The notes beneath the pieces are model-generated. The model was not told the origin of the DNA. It saw only the letters and a program-made list of their open reading frames with translations, and made no database searches. This document shows, piece by piece, positions 1 to 7,314 of a stretch of 64,000 bases of DNA (position 1 is the stretch's first letter; every line of letters begins with the position of its first letter). This stretch comes from Nonomuraea angiospora. GTDB lineage: Bacteria; Actinomycetota; Actinomycetes; Streptosporangiales; Streptosporangiaceae. The stretch lies in NCBI RefSeq assembly GCF_014873145.1, contig NZ_JADBEK010000001.1, positions 124,001 to 188,000 on the forward strand, given 5' to 3'. The translations under genes and the position numbers were made by a program.

Positions 1-213
1 CTCGCGTACCGGCGTCTGGGGGGACTTCTCGGCGGCGACGACGCGCACGGCGATGTCGCGGTCGGTGATGATGCCCTGGATCCGGCCGTTCTCGTTGACG
101 ATCACGGCACCGGTGTCGCGGTCGCGCATCAGCGCGGCCGCGGCGGACACCGGCTGGTCGGCCTCGACCGCCGCCGGGTGGGACGTCATGACCTCTGCCA
201 CGGTGTCGGCCAT
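1..213 (-). CDS. CBS-domain protein (3' end lies outside the window)
   Basis: Only the first 71 residues are in the window. They match the first CBS motif of small two-CBS proteins: MADTVAEVMTSHPAAV, then AAALMRDRDTGAVIV and IQGIITDRDIAVRVV. CBS pairs usually bind adenosyl nucleotides and act as regulatory modules; no partner domain can be seen here. The ATG at 213 follows AGGCAGGAGGAT, a strong ribosome binding site. The gene runs off the left edge, so its length and any extra domain are unknown. Confidence 0.85.
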   Translation of the reverse strand, partial: MADTVAEVMTSHPAAVEADQPVSAAAALMRDRDTGAVIVNENGRIQGIITDRDIAVRVVAAEKSPQTPVRE

Positions 214-303
214 GGGGATCCTCCTGCCTGATCGGTCCAGCCGACCCCTACCCGAGCGGACGCGCGGCTCACCGGCCTTTGCCGGGTCTCTGCGTTCGGC
301 TGG

Positions 304-363
304 AGCGTCTTGGCCGCCGGGCGGGCCTCCGTGTCCGGTCAGAGCGTCTTGGCCGCCAGGCGG
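304..363. repeat. Direct duplication of the decarboxylase 3' end
   Basis: AGCGTCTTGGCCGCC followed by a purine and GGCGG occurs at 343-363, inside the last codons of the decarboxylase gene, and again at 304-324, beyond its stop. The period is 39 bp. The outer copy is non-coding. Similar tail duplications lie beyond the genes ending at 45275 and 61797. Confidence 0.75.
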
Positions 364-1745
364 ATCTCCTCCAGCAGGACGGCCAGGTCCCCCTCGGTGG
401 TGTCCGGGTGCAGGAAGCAGGCGCGCAGCGCGTCGCGGCCGCCCAGCCGGGTACCGGTGATGAACGCGTTCCCGCGCGCCTGCACCGCGCCCGGGATCGC
501 CCGGTTGAGGGCGTCCAGCCCGTCGGGGCGGGGCCGGTACCGGAAGGCGGTGATCGAGGTGGTGACGGGCGCCAGCAGCTCGAAGTCGCCGGCCTCCTCG
601 ACCATGGCGGCGAGCGTGCGGGCCAGCCCGGTCGTGTGGTTCACCAGGCGCTCGACGCCGGAACGGCCCAGGTGCGACAGCGTGGCCCAGGTCTTCAGCG
701 CGCGGAACGGGCGGGTCTGCTCGGGCCCGTACTCGGCGAACCATCCCAGATCATCCGCGTTGTCGTCGATCAGGTACGACGGCACCAGGCTGAACGCGGC
801 CCGCGCCGCCCCCGGGTCGCGCAGCAGGGCGCAGCCGCAGCCCACCGGGACGCCGAGCCACTTGTGCGGGTCGAGGGCCAGCGAGTCGGCCCGCTCCAGG
901 CCCGCGTAGTGCGGCGCGGCGCCGTCGGCCAGGACGCCGAGCGCGCCGTACGCGCCGTCCACGTGGAACCAGAGCCCGTGCTCGGCGGCCACGTCGGCGA
1001 TCTCGCCGAGCGGGTCCACCGCGCCGGAGTTGACGGTGCCCGCGCTGCCCGCCACGCAGAACGGCCGCAGGCCCGCCCGCAGGTCCTGCTCGACCATGGC
1101 GCGGAGCGCGTCCACGTCCATCCGGTACGCGCCGTCCACCGGGACCACGCGGACCTGCCGCGCTCCGAGACCGAGGAGCTGGGCGGCCTTGTGCAGGCAG
1201 CTGTGGCCCTCCTCGGTGACGTACATGACCATGGGCGGCCGCCCGGACAGGCCCTCCTCGCGGGCGTCCCAGCCGTCGGCGAGCGCGGTCCGCTGCCGGG
1301 CGGTGGCCAGGCAGATCACGGTGGCCATGGAGGCGCCGCTGGTCAGCAGCCCGCCGCCCGGCGGGTGCGGGAACCCGGCCAGCTCGGCCAGCCATCGCAC
1401 CACCGCGCGCTCCAGGTGCGGGCCCGCGTGGTCGCCGCCGGCGCAGCTCGGGTTGAGTGCGGCGGCCAGCGGCTCGACGAGCACGCCCGCGGGGTTGGGC
1501 GGGGAGTTCACCCAGCCGAAGAAGCGGGGGTGGCCGTTGCCCATGGGGTACGGCAGCACCCGCGTACGGGCGTCCTCCAGCAGCTCGCCGAGGGGCCGCC
1601 CGCGCTCGGGCAGCTCCTGGCCGCCCAGCCAGGCCCGCTCGGCCTCCGGCACGGGCCGCCACACGGGCCGCTCGCCGAGGCCCGCCAGGTGCTCGGCGGC
1701 GATCCGCGCGGCCGCGGCCAGGTCGGTGGGGTCGAGATCAGCCAT
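339..1745 (-). CDS. PLP-dependent amino-acid decarboxylase (group II, aromatic-L-amino-acid type)
   Basis: A 468-residue enzyme of the group II pyridoxal-phosphate decarboxylase family. Seen: the cofactor lysine in DPHKWLGVPVGCG (K295), the ring-stacking/aspartate segment WFHVDGAYGAL (D263), and a family-typical N-terminus with PMGNGHPRFFGW. Members remove the carboxyl group of aromatic or acidic amino acids to give amines; the substrate cannot be read from sequence. The ATG at 1745 has GGAAGGA upstream and overlaps by 8 bp the end of the XRE-cupin gene, so it was preferred to a longer reading frame reaching 1811. It is the last gene of a three-gene operon, and the adjacent XRE-cupin protein is probably its regulator (inference). 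Confidence 0.9.
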   Translation of the reverse strand: MADLDPTDLAAAARIAAEHLAGLGERPVWRPVPEAERAWLGGQELPERGRPLGELLEDARTRVLPYPMGNGHPRFFGWVNSPPNPAGVLVEPLAAALNPSCAGGDHAGPHLERAVVRWLAELAGFPHPPGGGLLTSGASMATVICLATARQRTALADGWDAREEGLSGRPPMVMYVTEEGHSCLHKAAQLLGLGARQVRVVPVDGAYRMDVDALRAMVEQDLRAGLRPFCVAGSAGTVNSGAVDPLGEIADVAAEHGLWFHVDGAYGALGVLADGAAPHYAGLERADSLALDPHKWLGVPVGCGCALLRDPGAARAAFSLVPSYLIDDNADDLGWFAEYGPEQTRPFRALKTWATLSHLGRSGVERLVNHTTGLARTLAAMVEEAGDFELLAPVTTSITAFRYRPRPDGLDALNRAIPGAVQARGNAFITGTRLGGRDALRACFLHPDTTEGDLAVLLEEIRLAAKTL

Positions 1746-2358
1746 CGGAGGGTTCCTTCCAGGGGTCGTGCTGTCCGGCGCCGCCCAGCTCCATCGCCAG
1801 GTAATAGACACAGTCGTCGGCGCCGTCGTTGGCGAAGGCGTGGCGGCAGTCGCCCGGGTAGTAGGCCGAGTCGCCGGCCGCCAGCTCGTACGGCCTGCCG
1901 TTGATCGTCAGCCGCAGGCTGCCGCGCTCGACCGCGAGGTACTCCCGCGACCCCGGCGCGTGCGGCGCGAACTCGCCCGCGTCCACCCCGGGCCCGAGGG
2001 ACGTCCGCATGAACTCGAACTCCACGTCCCCCAGCACCGGCGACAGCACGCGGCGCTCCCAGCCGGACGGGTCGCGCAGGACCCGCTGCTCGGCATGGCG
2101 CAGCACGCGCATCGCCGAGTGCGCCGGCTCGTCGAGCAGCCGGGCGATCGACGTGCCGAGCGCCGTGGCCAGCCGGTCGAGCACCAGCACCGTCGGGGTC
2201 TTGGCGCCGCGCTCGACCTCCGAGACCATGCTCCGGCTGATGCCGCTCAGCGCGGCCAGCCGCTCGACGGTCAGCCCGCGGGCCCGCCGCTCCGTGCGGA
2301 TCCGCAGCCCGAGCTCGGCCATCGACAGGCCGCTCGACAGGACCCCTTCGCCTTCCAT
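1738..2358 (-). CDS. XRE-family transcriptional regulator with C-terminal cupin
   Basis: A 206-residue protein. An N-terminal helix-turn-helix (about residues 15-70, with ERLAALSGISRSMVSEVERG) is followed by a cupin_2 barrel (about 130-200, with SREYLAVERGSLRL and GDSAYYPGDCRHAFAN). This architecture is common in regulators that sense a small ligand through the cupin and control an adjacent catabolic or biosynthetic gene. It lies 7 bp after def and overlaps the decarboxylase start by 8 bp, so the three genes are probably co-transcribed. The ATG at 2358 has GGAGGA almost touching it, which is tight spacing; ATG 2322 is an alternative without a ribosome site. Confidence 0.88.
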   Translation of the reverse strand: MEGEGVLSSGLSMAELGLRIRTERRARGLTVERLAALSGISRSMVSEVERGAKTPTVLVLDRLATALGTSIARLLDEPAHSAMRVLRHAEQRVLRDPSGWERRVLSPVLGDVEFEFMRTSLGPGVDAGEFAPHAPGSREYLAVERGSLRLTINGRPYELAAGDSAYYPGDCRHAFANDGADDCVYYLAMELGGAGQHDPWKEPSDG

Positions 2359-2365
2359 TCCTCCA

Positions 2366-2911
2366 CTATAGCGGTGCTTTGTCCGCGATAGCGGAGCGGC
2401 TCTCCTCGTAGGCGGCCAGCACCCGCTTGCGGCGCTTGGCGGGGAGGCGGTCGATGTACAGGTAACCGTCGAGGTGGTCGGTCTCGTGCTGGAGGCAGCG
2501 GGCCAGCAGGCCCGTGCCCTCGACCCTGACCGGCTCCCCGGCGGCGTCGAACCCGCGCACGGCGGCCTTGTCGGGGCGGGGGAGCGGCGCGTACTGGCCG
2601 GGCACCGACAGGCAGCCCTCGTCGTCCGCGTCGAGATGGCGCTCGCCCACCTCGGGGAGCTCCAGGGTGGGGTTGACGACGACGCCCTTGTGGTGCTCCC
2701 CGTCCGCGTCCGGGCAGTCGTAGACGAACACGCGCAGGGCCACGCCGATCTGGTTGGCGGCCAGGCCCACGCCCTCCGCCGCGTACATGCTCGCGAACAT
2801 GTCCTCCACCAGCGCCGCCAGTGTGTCGTCGAACCGGGTGACCGGCTCGCACGGGTGGTGCAGCACCGGATCTCCGACGTGCACGATCGGCCGGACCTCT
2901 CCCACGACCAA
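2366..2911 (-). CDS. def: Peptide deformylase
   Basis: A 181-residue peptide deformylase, which removes the N-formyl group from nascent proteins. All three metal-site motifs are present: GVGLAANQ (47-54), EGCLS (98-102, C100 is a metal ligand) and HETDH (142-146, two His ligands and the catalytic Glu). It is probably one of several def copies in the genome, since it sits in an operon with a regulator and a decarboxylase rather than with fmt. The longest start is TTG at 2911; GTG at 2905 is two codons further in and better spaced from GGAGAGAGG, so the true start may be 2905. Confidence 0.93.
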   Translation of the reverse strand: MVVGEVRPIVHVGDPVLHHPCEPVTRFDDTLAALVEDMFASMYAAEGVGLAANQIGVALRVFVYDCPDADGEHHKGVVVNPTLELPEVGERHLDADDEGCLSVPGQYAPLPRPDKAAVRGFDAAGEPVRVEGTGLLARCLQHETDHLDGYLYIDRLPAKRRKRVLAAYEESRSAIADKAPL

Positions 2912-2926
2912 CGCCTCTCTCCAAAT

Positions 2927-2943
2927 TTGCGAACGTTTCGCAA
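2927..2943. promoter_or_regulatory. Inverted repeat, candidate operator between def and the methyltransferase
   Basis: TTGCGAA-CGT-TTCGCAA is a perfect 7-bp inverted repeat with a 3-bp spacer. It lies 16 bp before the def start in a divergent intergenic region. Its size and position fit a repressor or activator site. The XRE-cupin regulator encoded in the def operon is the obvious candidate binder (inference). Confidence 0.55.
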
Positions 2944-3051
2944 CAAAGTTTACGGTCTGTTCGCCGTCTCGATATACAAGACGATTCCTCTTGGATGGTG
3001 AGACGAGCGCTAGAGTGATCGGCGTCGGAGCGGAAACGAAGGAGTTTGCCG

Positions 3052-3846
3052 ATGAACGCCGTTTACACGCATGGCCACCATGAGTCCGTGCTGCGCTCGC
3101 ACCGCTGGCGCACCGCCGGTAACTCGGCCGCGTACCTGCTGCCCCACCTCAAGCCGCACATGAAGGTGCTGGACGTGGGCAGCGGCCCCGGCACGATCGC
3201 CGCCGACCTGGCGGGGCTGGTCGGCCACCTGACGGCGTCGGAGGTGACCGAGGAGGCGCTCGAGCTGTCCAGGGCCGAGATCACCGCCAGGGGGCTGGAC
3301 AACGTCGACTTCGCCGTCGCGGACGCGCACGCCCTGGACTTCCCCGACGACACCTTCTGCGTGGTCCACGCGCACCAGGTGCTGCAGCACGTCGGCGACC
3401 CGGTGCGGGCGCTGCGGGAGATGGGCCGGGTGACCAAGCCGACCGGGTACGTGGCGGCGCGCGACAGCGACTACGCGGCGTTCGCCTGGTATCCGCTGCT
3501 GCCGGAGCTGGAGGAGTGGATGGCGCTGTACCAGAAGCTCGCGCGGGCCAACGGCGGCGAGCCGGACGCGGGGCGGCGGCTGCTGTCGTGGGCCAGGGCG
3601 GCGGGCTTCACCGACGTCACCGCCACCTCCTCGACGTGGTGCTTCGCCACCCCGGAGGACCGGGCGTGGTGGGGCGGGATGTGGGCGGACCGCATCCTGG
3701 GCTCCGCCATGGCCGAGCAGGCCCTGTCGAGCGGCGCGGCCACGGAGGCCGACCTGCGGCGGATCTCGCAGGGGTGGCTGAAGTGGGCGCGGGCCGAGGA
3801 CGGCTGGATCTCCATCGTCCACGGCGAGATCATCTGCCGCGCCTGA
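3052..3846 (+). CDS. Class I SAM-dependent methyltransferase
   Basis: A 264-residue methyltransferase with the SAM-binding loop [10 protein letters not shown] at 39-48 and the downstream acidic and [11 protein letters not shown] segments of the Methyltransf_11 (UbiE/COQ5-like) group. The substrate cannot be inferred: sequence-similar enzymes act on quinones, small metabolites or natural products. The ATG at 3052 follows AAGGAG at 3039-3044 with 7-nt spacing. It is divergent from def and convergent with the zinc-motif gene at 3909; no operon partner. Confidence 0.9.
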   Translation: MNAVYTHGHHESVLRSHRWRTAGNSAAYLLPHLKPHMKVLDVGSGPGTIAADLAGLVGHLTASEVTEEALELSRAEITARGLDNVDFAVADAHALDFPDDTFCVVHAHQVLQHVGDPVRALREMGRVTKPTGYVAARDSDYAAFAWYPLLPELEEWMALYQKLARANGGEPDAGRRLLSWARAAGFTDVTATSSTWCFATPEDRAWWGGMWADRILGSAMAEQALSSGAATEADLRRISQGWLKWARAEDGWISIVHGEIICRA

Positions 3847-3877
3847 CGACACCCGGCGCCCCGGCGCAGGTCAACGG

Positions 3878-3896
3878 GCGCGCGTCCCTGGCGCGC
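3878..3896. terminator. GC-rich hairpin between convergent genes
   Basis: GCGCGC (3878-3883), a 7-nt loop, then GCGCGC (3891-3896), in the 62-bp gap between two converging genes. There is no T-tract, so it is only a probable bidirectional terminator. Confidence 0.45.
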
Positions 3897-3908
3897 GGGG
3901 GCGGGGGG

Positions 3909-4424
3909 TCAGAGTCCCAGGGTGTGGGCCCGTTGCCACTGGGGGTCGCGGTAGAGGACCATGTCCGAGCCGATCATCTCGTCCGGCGCCGACAGCATGG
4001 TGATCTCGCCCGCGGCCTGCATCTCCAGCAGCAGGTCACGCACCCGCGGGCCGACCGGCAGCCGTCCGGCGGGCAGCCCCATCCCGGCCCGCACCGCGTC
4101 GGCGGCCTCCGACAGGTGGAAGGGCCCGTCGAAGTTCGCCACGATCCCGCGTACGACGGCGATCGTGATGAGGTGCTCGGCCTCGGCGTAGGCGAGCTGC
4201 CAGATGACCTGCTCCTTGCGGCCCCCGGTGGCCGCGCACGCCGTGCAGCCGTGCGTCAGTCCGGGCGCCATCTCCTCCTGGCCGGATCCGAGGCAGACCG
4301 AGCACAGGCCGTTCTCGGCGGCGTGCAGCTCGGCCGTCATCCGCCCGGCGAGCACGGCGCCGCACTCGCAGGCGAACGCGTCACCCAGGATGCCGGTCTG
4401 CGGGGAGATCGCATGCGTCGTCAC
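3909..4424 (-). CDS. Unknown protein with DnaJ-like zinc-binding cysteine motifs
   Basis: A 171-residue protein that I do not recognise as a named family. Its first 70 residues carry three cysteine pairs: C19/C21, CSVCLGSG (C41/C44) and CTACAATGG (C60/C63). The CxxCxGxG pattern resembles a single DnaJ-type zinc module. The remainder is helical and may be a winged-helix-like or substrate-binding region (PVGPRVRDLLLEMQAAGEI). GTG 4424 is the best in-frame start but has no clear ribosome site. It lies 58 bp downstream of the hypothetical gene ending at 4483 on the same strand. Confidence 0.7.
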   Translation of the reverse strand: MTTHAISPQTGILGDAFACECGAVLAGRMTAELHAAENGLCSVCLGSGQEEMAPGLTHGCTACAATGGRKEQVIWQLAYAEAEHLITIAVVRGIVANFDGPFHLSEAADAVRAGMGLPAGRLPVGPRVRDLLLEMQAAGEITMLSAPDEMIGSDMVLYRDPQWQRAHTLGL

Positions 4425-4482
4425 CGGGCCGACTCTACCGCCGCCCGCCGCCGTCCCGGGCACCCGGCGCACCCCGGGACCA

Positions 4483-5412
4483 TCAGCCGCGCAGGTCCGC
4501 GAGCCCGTGCAGCCGGCGCAGGGCCTTGCGGGCCGCGGCGGCGACGCGCTCGTCCGGGTGGTGGTCGATGAGCACCCGCAGCACGCGCCCGGTCCACGGA
4601 TGGTCCCCGAACGCCAGGATCGCGATCGTCCCCGCCTGCTCCTCCGCGTCCATCCCAATGGAGATCGACTCGATCACCTCGCCCGCCTCGCCCCCGAACT
4701 CCAGCAGCGCCGCCGCCATGTCCACGAACACCCAGGCGATCTCGTCCGGGGCGGCCGGGCGGTCCTCGCGCTCCGTCCTGGTGGCGATCACCGCTCCGAG
4801 GCCGGGCTCCTCCAGCAGCCCGGCCAGCGCCCGCCGCCCCTCCTCGCCGAGGTCCGACGACAGCAGCTCCACGCCGACCGCCCGGCTGAGCGGGCTCACC
4901 GTGGCCAGCGCCGAGGCGATCTCGGCCGCCGCCGCGTCCGGGTCCCGGCCCTTGAGCCACCCGGCCAGCTCCTCGCCGCGTTCCGTCTCCGGGTAGGAGC
5001 GCAGGCCGTGCAGCAGCGTGGCGGCGTCGGCGTCCGCGAGCGACCCGATGACCGGCACCTCCTGCCCGGTGGTCTCCGAGATGACCAGCCGCGCCGCCCA
5101 CAGGCCGAGCCAGCTCAGCGTGTACGGCTCCGCCTGGCGTACCAGGCCCAGACCCGTCAGCTCCTCGGGCGCCCTGCCCGGATGCGGCTCGCGCGACAGG
5201 AACATCCTGATGAGCTCCAGCAGCAGCCTCTCGTCGGCGGCCAGCCGCTCGCGGACGTGGCCCGCCCAGAAGGCCAGCACCTCCGCGTCGGAGCCCTCCG
5301 GCTTCAGCTCCGCGGCCAGGGGAGCGGCACGGACGGCCGCCGCGAGCGTGGCCTCCTCGGGCAGCCGGATCGGGGGCTGCAGGGGCAGGGTGTCGTCGTC
5401 GTAGGACCTCAC
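4483..5412 (-). CDS. Unknown helical protein, possibly HEAT-repeat-like C-terminus
   Basis: A 309-residue soluble protein of unknown family. It is rich in Ala, Leu and Glu. The last 80 residues (DHPWTGRVLRVLIDHHPDERVAAAARKALRRL) look like one or two HEAT-type helical repeats. No catalytic motif is visible. The start is GTG 5412, preceded by AGGATGGG. It is followed on the same strand by the cysteine-motif gene, and the two may form an operon. Confidence 0.7.
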   Translation of the reverse strand: MRSYDDDTLPLQPPIRLPEEATLAAAVRAAPLAAELKPEGSDAEVLAFWAGHVRERLAADERLLLELIRMFLSREPHPGRAPEELTGLGLVRQAEPYTLSWLGLWAARLVISETTGQEVPVIGSLADADAATLLHGLRSYPETERGEELAGWLKGRDPDAAAAEIASALATVSPLSRAVGVELLSSDLGEEGRRALAGLLEEPGLGAVIATRTEREDRPAAPDEIAWVFVDMAAALLEFGGEAGEVIESISIGMDAEEQAGTIAILAFGDHPWTGRVLRVLIDHHPDERVAAAARKALRRLHGLADLRG

Positions 5413-5486
5413 GAGCCCATCCTGTCGCGATATTTCCGCTACAGTGCCCCGTGACGCCGAAAAGTCGGAAGAAAGGAGGCGCTGAG

Positions 5487-5576
5487 ATGTTCGGCACTAC
5501 TTCGGGCGCTCACCGCGCCCGCTTCTACTTCTCGGAGGAAATGTGCTTTTCCGAACCGCGGTCGAGGACGATCTAG
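5487..5576 (+). CDS. 29-residue upstream ORF overlapping the GNAT gene, possible leader peptide
   Basis: ATG 5487 sits 7 nt after AAAGGAGG (5472-5479), the best ribosome binding site in the neighbourhood. It opens a 30-codon frame starting MFGTTSGAHRARFYFSEE and ending at TAG 5574-5576. The last 34 nt overlap the acetyltransferase gene in another frame, and the acetyltransferase ribosome site (GGAGGA, 5534-5539) lies inside it. Translation of this ORF should therefore influence that of the downstream gene. It has no obvious run of regulatory codons, and whether the peptide has its own function is unknown. Confidence 0.55.
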   Translation: MFGTTSGAHRARFYFSEEMCFSEPRSRTI

Positions 5577-6478
5577 ACCGCCTGCTCGGCTGCGTCGTCG
5601 ACGAGTCCATCAGCTGGGCGCATCCCGACCGCCTGCTCTCGTTCCTGGAGAGCGGCAACTACCGGTACGACCGCATCTGGCTCGCCGTCGCCGACGACGG
5701 GGAGATCCTGGCCCGCGCCGTCTGGTGGGGCTTCCCCGACGGCGACAGGCCGCTCGCGCTCGACTGCGTGTACGTCCATCCGTCGGTGGACGATCGCGTG
5801 GGGCTGGCCGCCGAGCTGCTGCGCCGCGCCCACGACGCGTACGGGCGGGCGATCGAGTACCACGTGTTCGTCACCCGCGGCTGGCGCGAGGACCCGAAGG
5901 CGGCGGCGGCCATCGCCTGGCGCTGGGAGGCGGCCGGCCGCGCCGGGCTGACCGAGGAGCTGGAACGGCTCCGGTACGAATGGACGGACGGGCCCGTCCC
6001 GGAGCCGTCGGACCGGCTCGTCTTCCGTGGGGAGGACGACGACGAGGTGTTCGTGGAGGCGTTCCGCCGGGTGGCCGTCGGGACGCTCGACTTCCACACC
6101 CGGCAGGCCCTGGTCACGATGGACCCCCTGGAGCAGGCGCGCGAGGACGTCCGCGACAACCGGTCCATGCCGGGCGATCGGTCGTGGTGGCGGCTGGCGT
6201 ACGACAAGAGCGGGGACCTCGTCGGGGTCGCCCTGCCGTCGGCCAACGCCGGCGGGCCCGTGGTCGGCTACCTCGGCGTGGTGCCCGAGCACCGGGGCCA
6301 CGGGTACGTGGACGACCTGCTCGGCGAGATCACCCGCGTCCACGCCGAGCGCGGGGTGCGGACGATCATGGCGGACACGGACTCCGGCAACGTGCCGATG
6401 GCCAGGGCGTTCGAACGCGCCGGCTATCACAACTTCGCCATCAGGCTCGTCCTGTCGGCGAATCCCGTGAACGCGTGA
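5543..6478 (+). CDS. GNAT-family N-acetyltransferase
   Basis: A 311-residue protein. The C-terminal half is a GNAT domain with acetyl-CoA loop VVPEHRGHGYVDDLLGEI near residues 244-261 and the later GNVPMARAFERAGY. The N-terminal half looks like a degenerate second GNAT fold, as in two-domain acetyltransferases. The acceptor substrate is unknown. The start is GTG 5543, 3 nt after GGAGGA; the same site lies within the overlapping short ORF at 5487-5576. It is followed at 6515 by the arylamine N-acetyltransferase, 36 bp downstream and probably co-transcribed. Confidence 0.88.
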   Translation: MLFRTAVEDDLDRLLGCVVDESISWAHPDRLLSFLESGNYRYDRIWLAVADDGEILARAVWWGFPDGDRPLALDCVYVHPSVDDRVGLAAELLRRAHDAYGRAIEYHVFVTRGWREDPKAAAAIAWRWEAAGRAGLTEELERLRYEWTDGPVPEPSDRLVFRGEDDDEVFVEAFRRVAVGTLDFHTRQALVTMDPLEQAREDVRDNRSMPGDRSWWRLAYDKSGDLVGVALPSANAGGPVVGYLGVVPEHRGHGYVDDLLGEITRVHAERGVRTIMADTDSGNVPMARAFERAGYHNFAIRLVLSANPVNA

Positions 6479-6514
6479 TGCGGGCGGGCCGTCGCGCAGG
6501 AGATCGTCGATCCC

Positions 6515-7300
6515 ATGACATGGGACATCGACAAGCTCGATCTCGAGGCGTACCTGGCCAGGATCGGACACGACGGCCCGCTCGCGCCGACCTATGAGAC
6601 GCTGCGCGCGCTGCACCTGGCGCACGTGCGCTCCATCCCCTTCGAGAACCTCGACGCGGTCCTCGGCCGGGGCATCGCCATCGACCTGGGCAGCATCCAG
6701 GACAAACTCGTCACGGGCGGGCGCGGCGGATACTGCCACGAGCAGAACCTGCTGTTCGCCGCCGCGCTCGAACGCCTCGGCTTCGCCCTGACCCGGCACC
6801 TGGCCAGGATCCGGCTGGGCCGCGGCCACCTGCCGCGCTCGCACGCCACGCTCACCGTCGAGGCGGACGGCCGCACGTGGCTGGCCGACGTAGGTTTCGG
6901 CGGGGAGGGGCTGGTGGTGCCGATCGCCTTCGAGGACGGGGCGACGGCGCGCTCCGGCCCGTGGGAGTGGCGGCTGGGCCGGGACGGCGACTTCCGGGTG
7001 CTGCACGCGGGCCCGGCCGAGCTGTACGCGTTCCGCCCGGACGAGCCGCACTATCCCAGCGACTTCGAGGTGGCCAACTTCTACGTCGCCAACAGCCCCC
7101 GCTCGCCGTTCGTCCACCACGTGCTGGTCCAGCGCACCACGGCCGACGCCCGCGTCCGCGGCGAGGACCTGGCGGCGGGCCCGGCGGTGGGGACGGCCGC
7201 GGAGCTGGCCGAGGAGCTGCGCGAACGCTTCGGGATCGAGATCACCGAGGAGGACGCCCGCGAGCTGCTGCCCAGGCTCCGGGCCGGCCGCGCCGATTGA
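6515..7300 (+). CDS. nat: Arylamine N-acetyltransferase
   Basis: A 261-residue enzyme of the NAT family that moves acetyl from acetyl-CoA to arylamines, hydrazines or, in some actinomycete pathways, an aromatic amine intermediate. The thiol-protease-like triad is complete: C74 in RGGYCHEQN, H110 in SHATLTV, D125 in WLADVGFGG. The length is typical of bacterial NATs (about 270). ATG 6515 is preceded by AGGAG with rather long spacing. Co-directional with the GNAT gene; the stop lies 14 bp from the converging LuxR-type regulator. Confidence 0.93.
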   Translation: MTWDIDKLDLEAYLARIGHDGPLAPTYETLRALHLAHVRSIPFENLDAVLGRGIAIDLGSIQDKLVTGGRGGYCHEQNLLFAAALERLGFALTRHLARIRLGRGHLPRSHATLTVEADGRTWLADVGFGGEGLVVPIAFEDGATARSGPWEWRLGRDGDFRVLHAGPAELYAFRPDEPHYPSDFEVANFYVANSPRSPFVHHVLVQRTTADARVRGEDLAAGPAVGTAAELAEELRERFGIEITEEDARELLPRLRAGRAD

Positions 7301-7314
7301 TCTCACGGGCTGAT

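Noticed and set aside
279..1904. Long plus-strand frame of 541 codons opposite the decarboxylase
   Set aside because: It is Arg/Gly/Pro-rich antisense of a well-supported enzyme gene and has no family signature.
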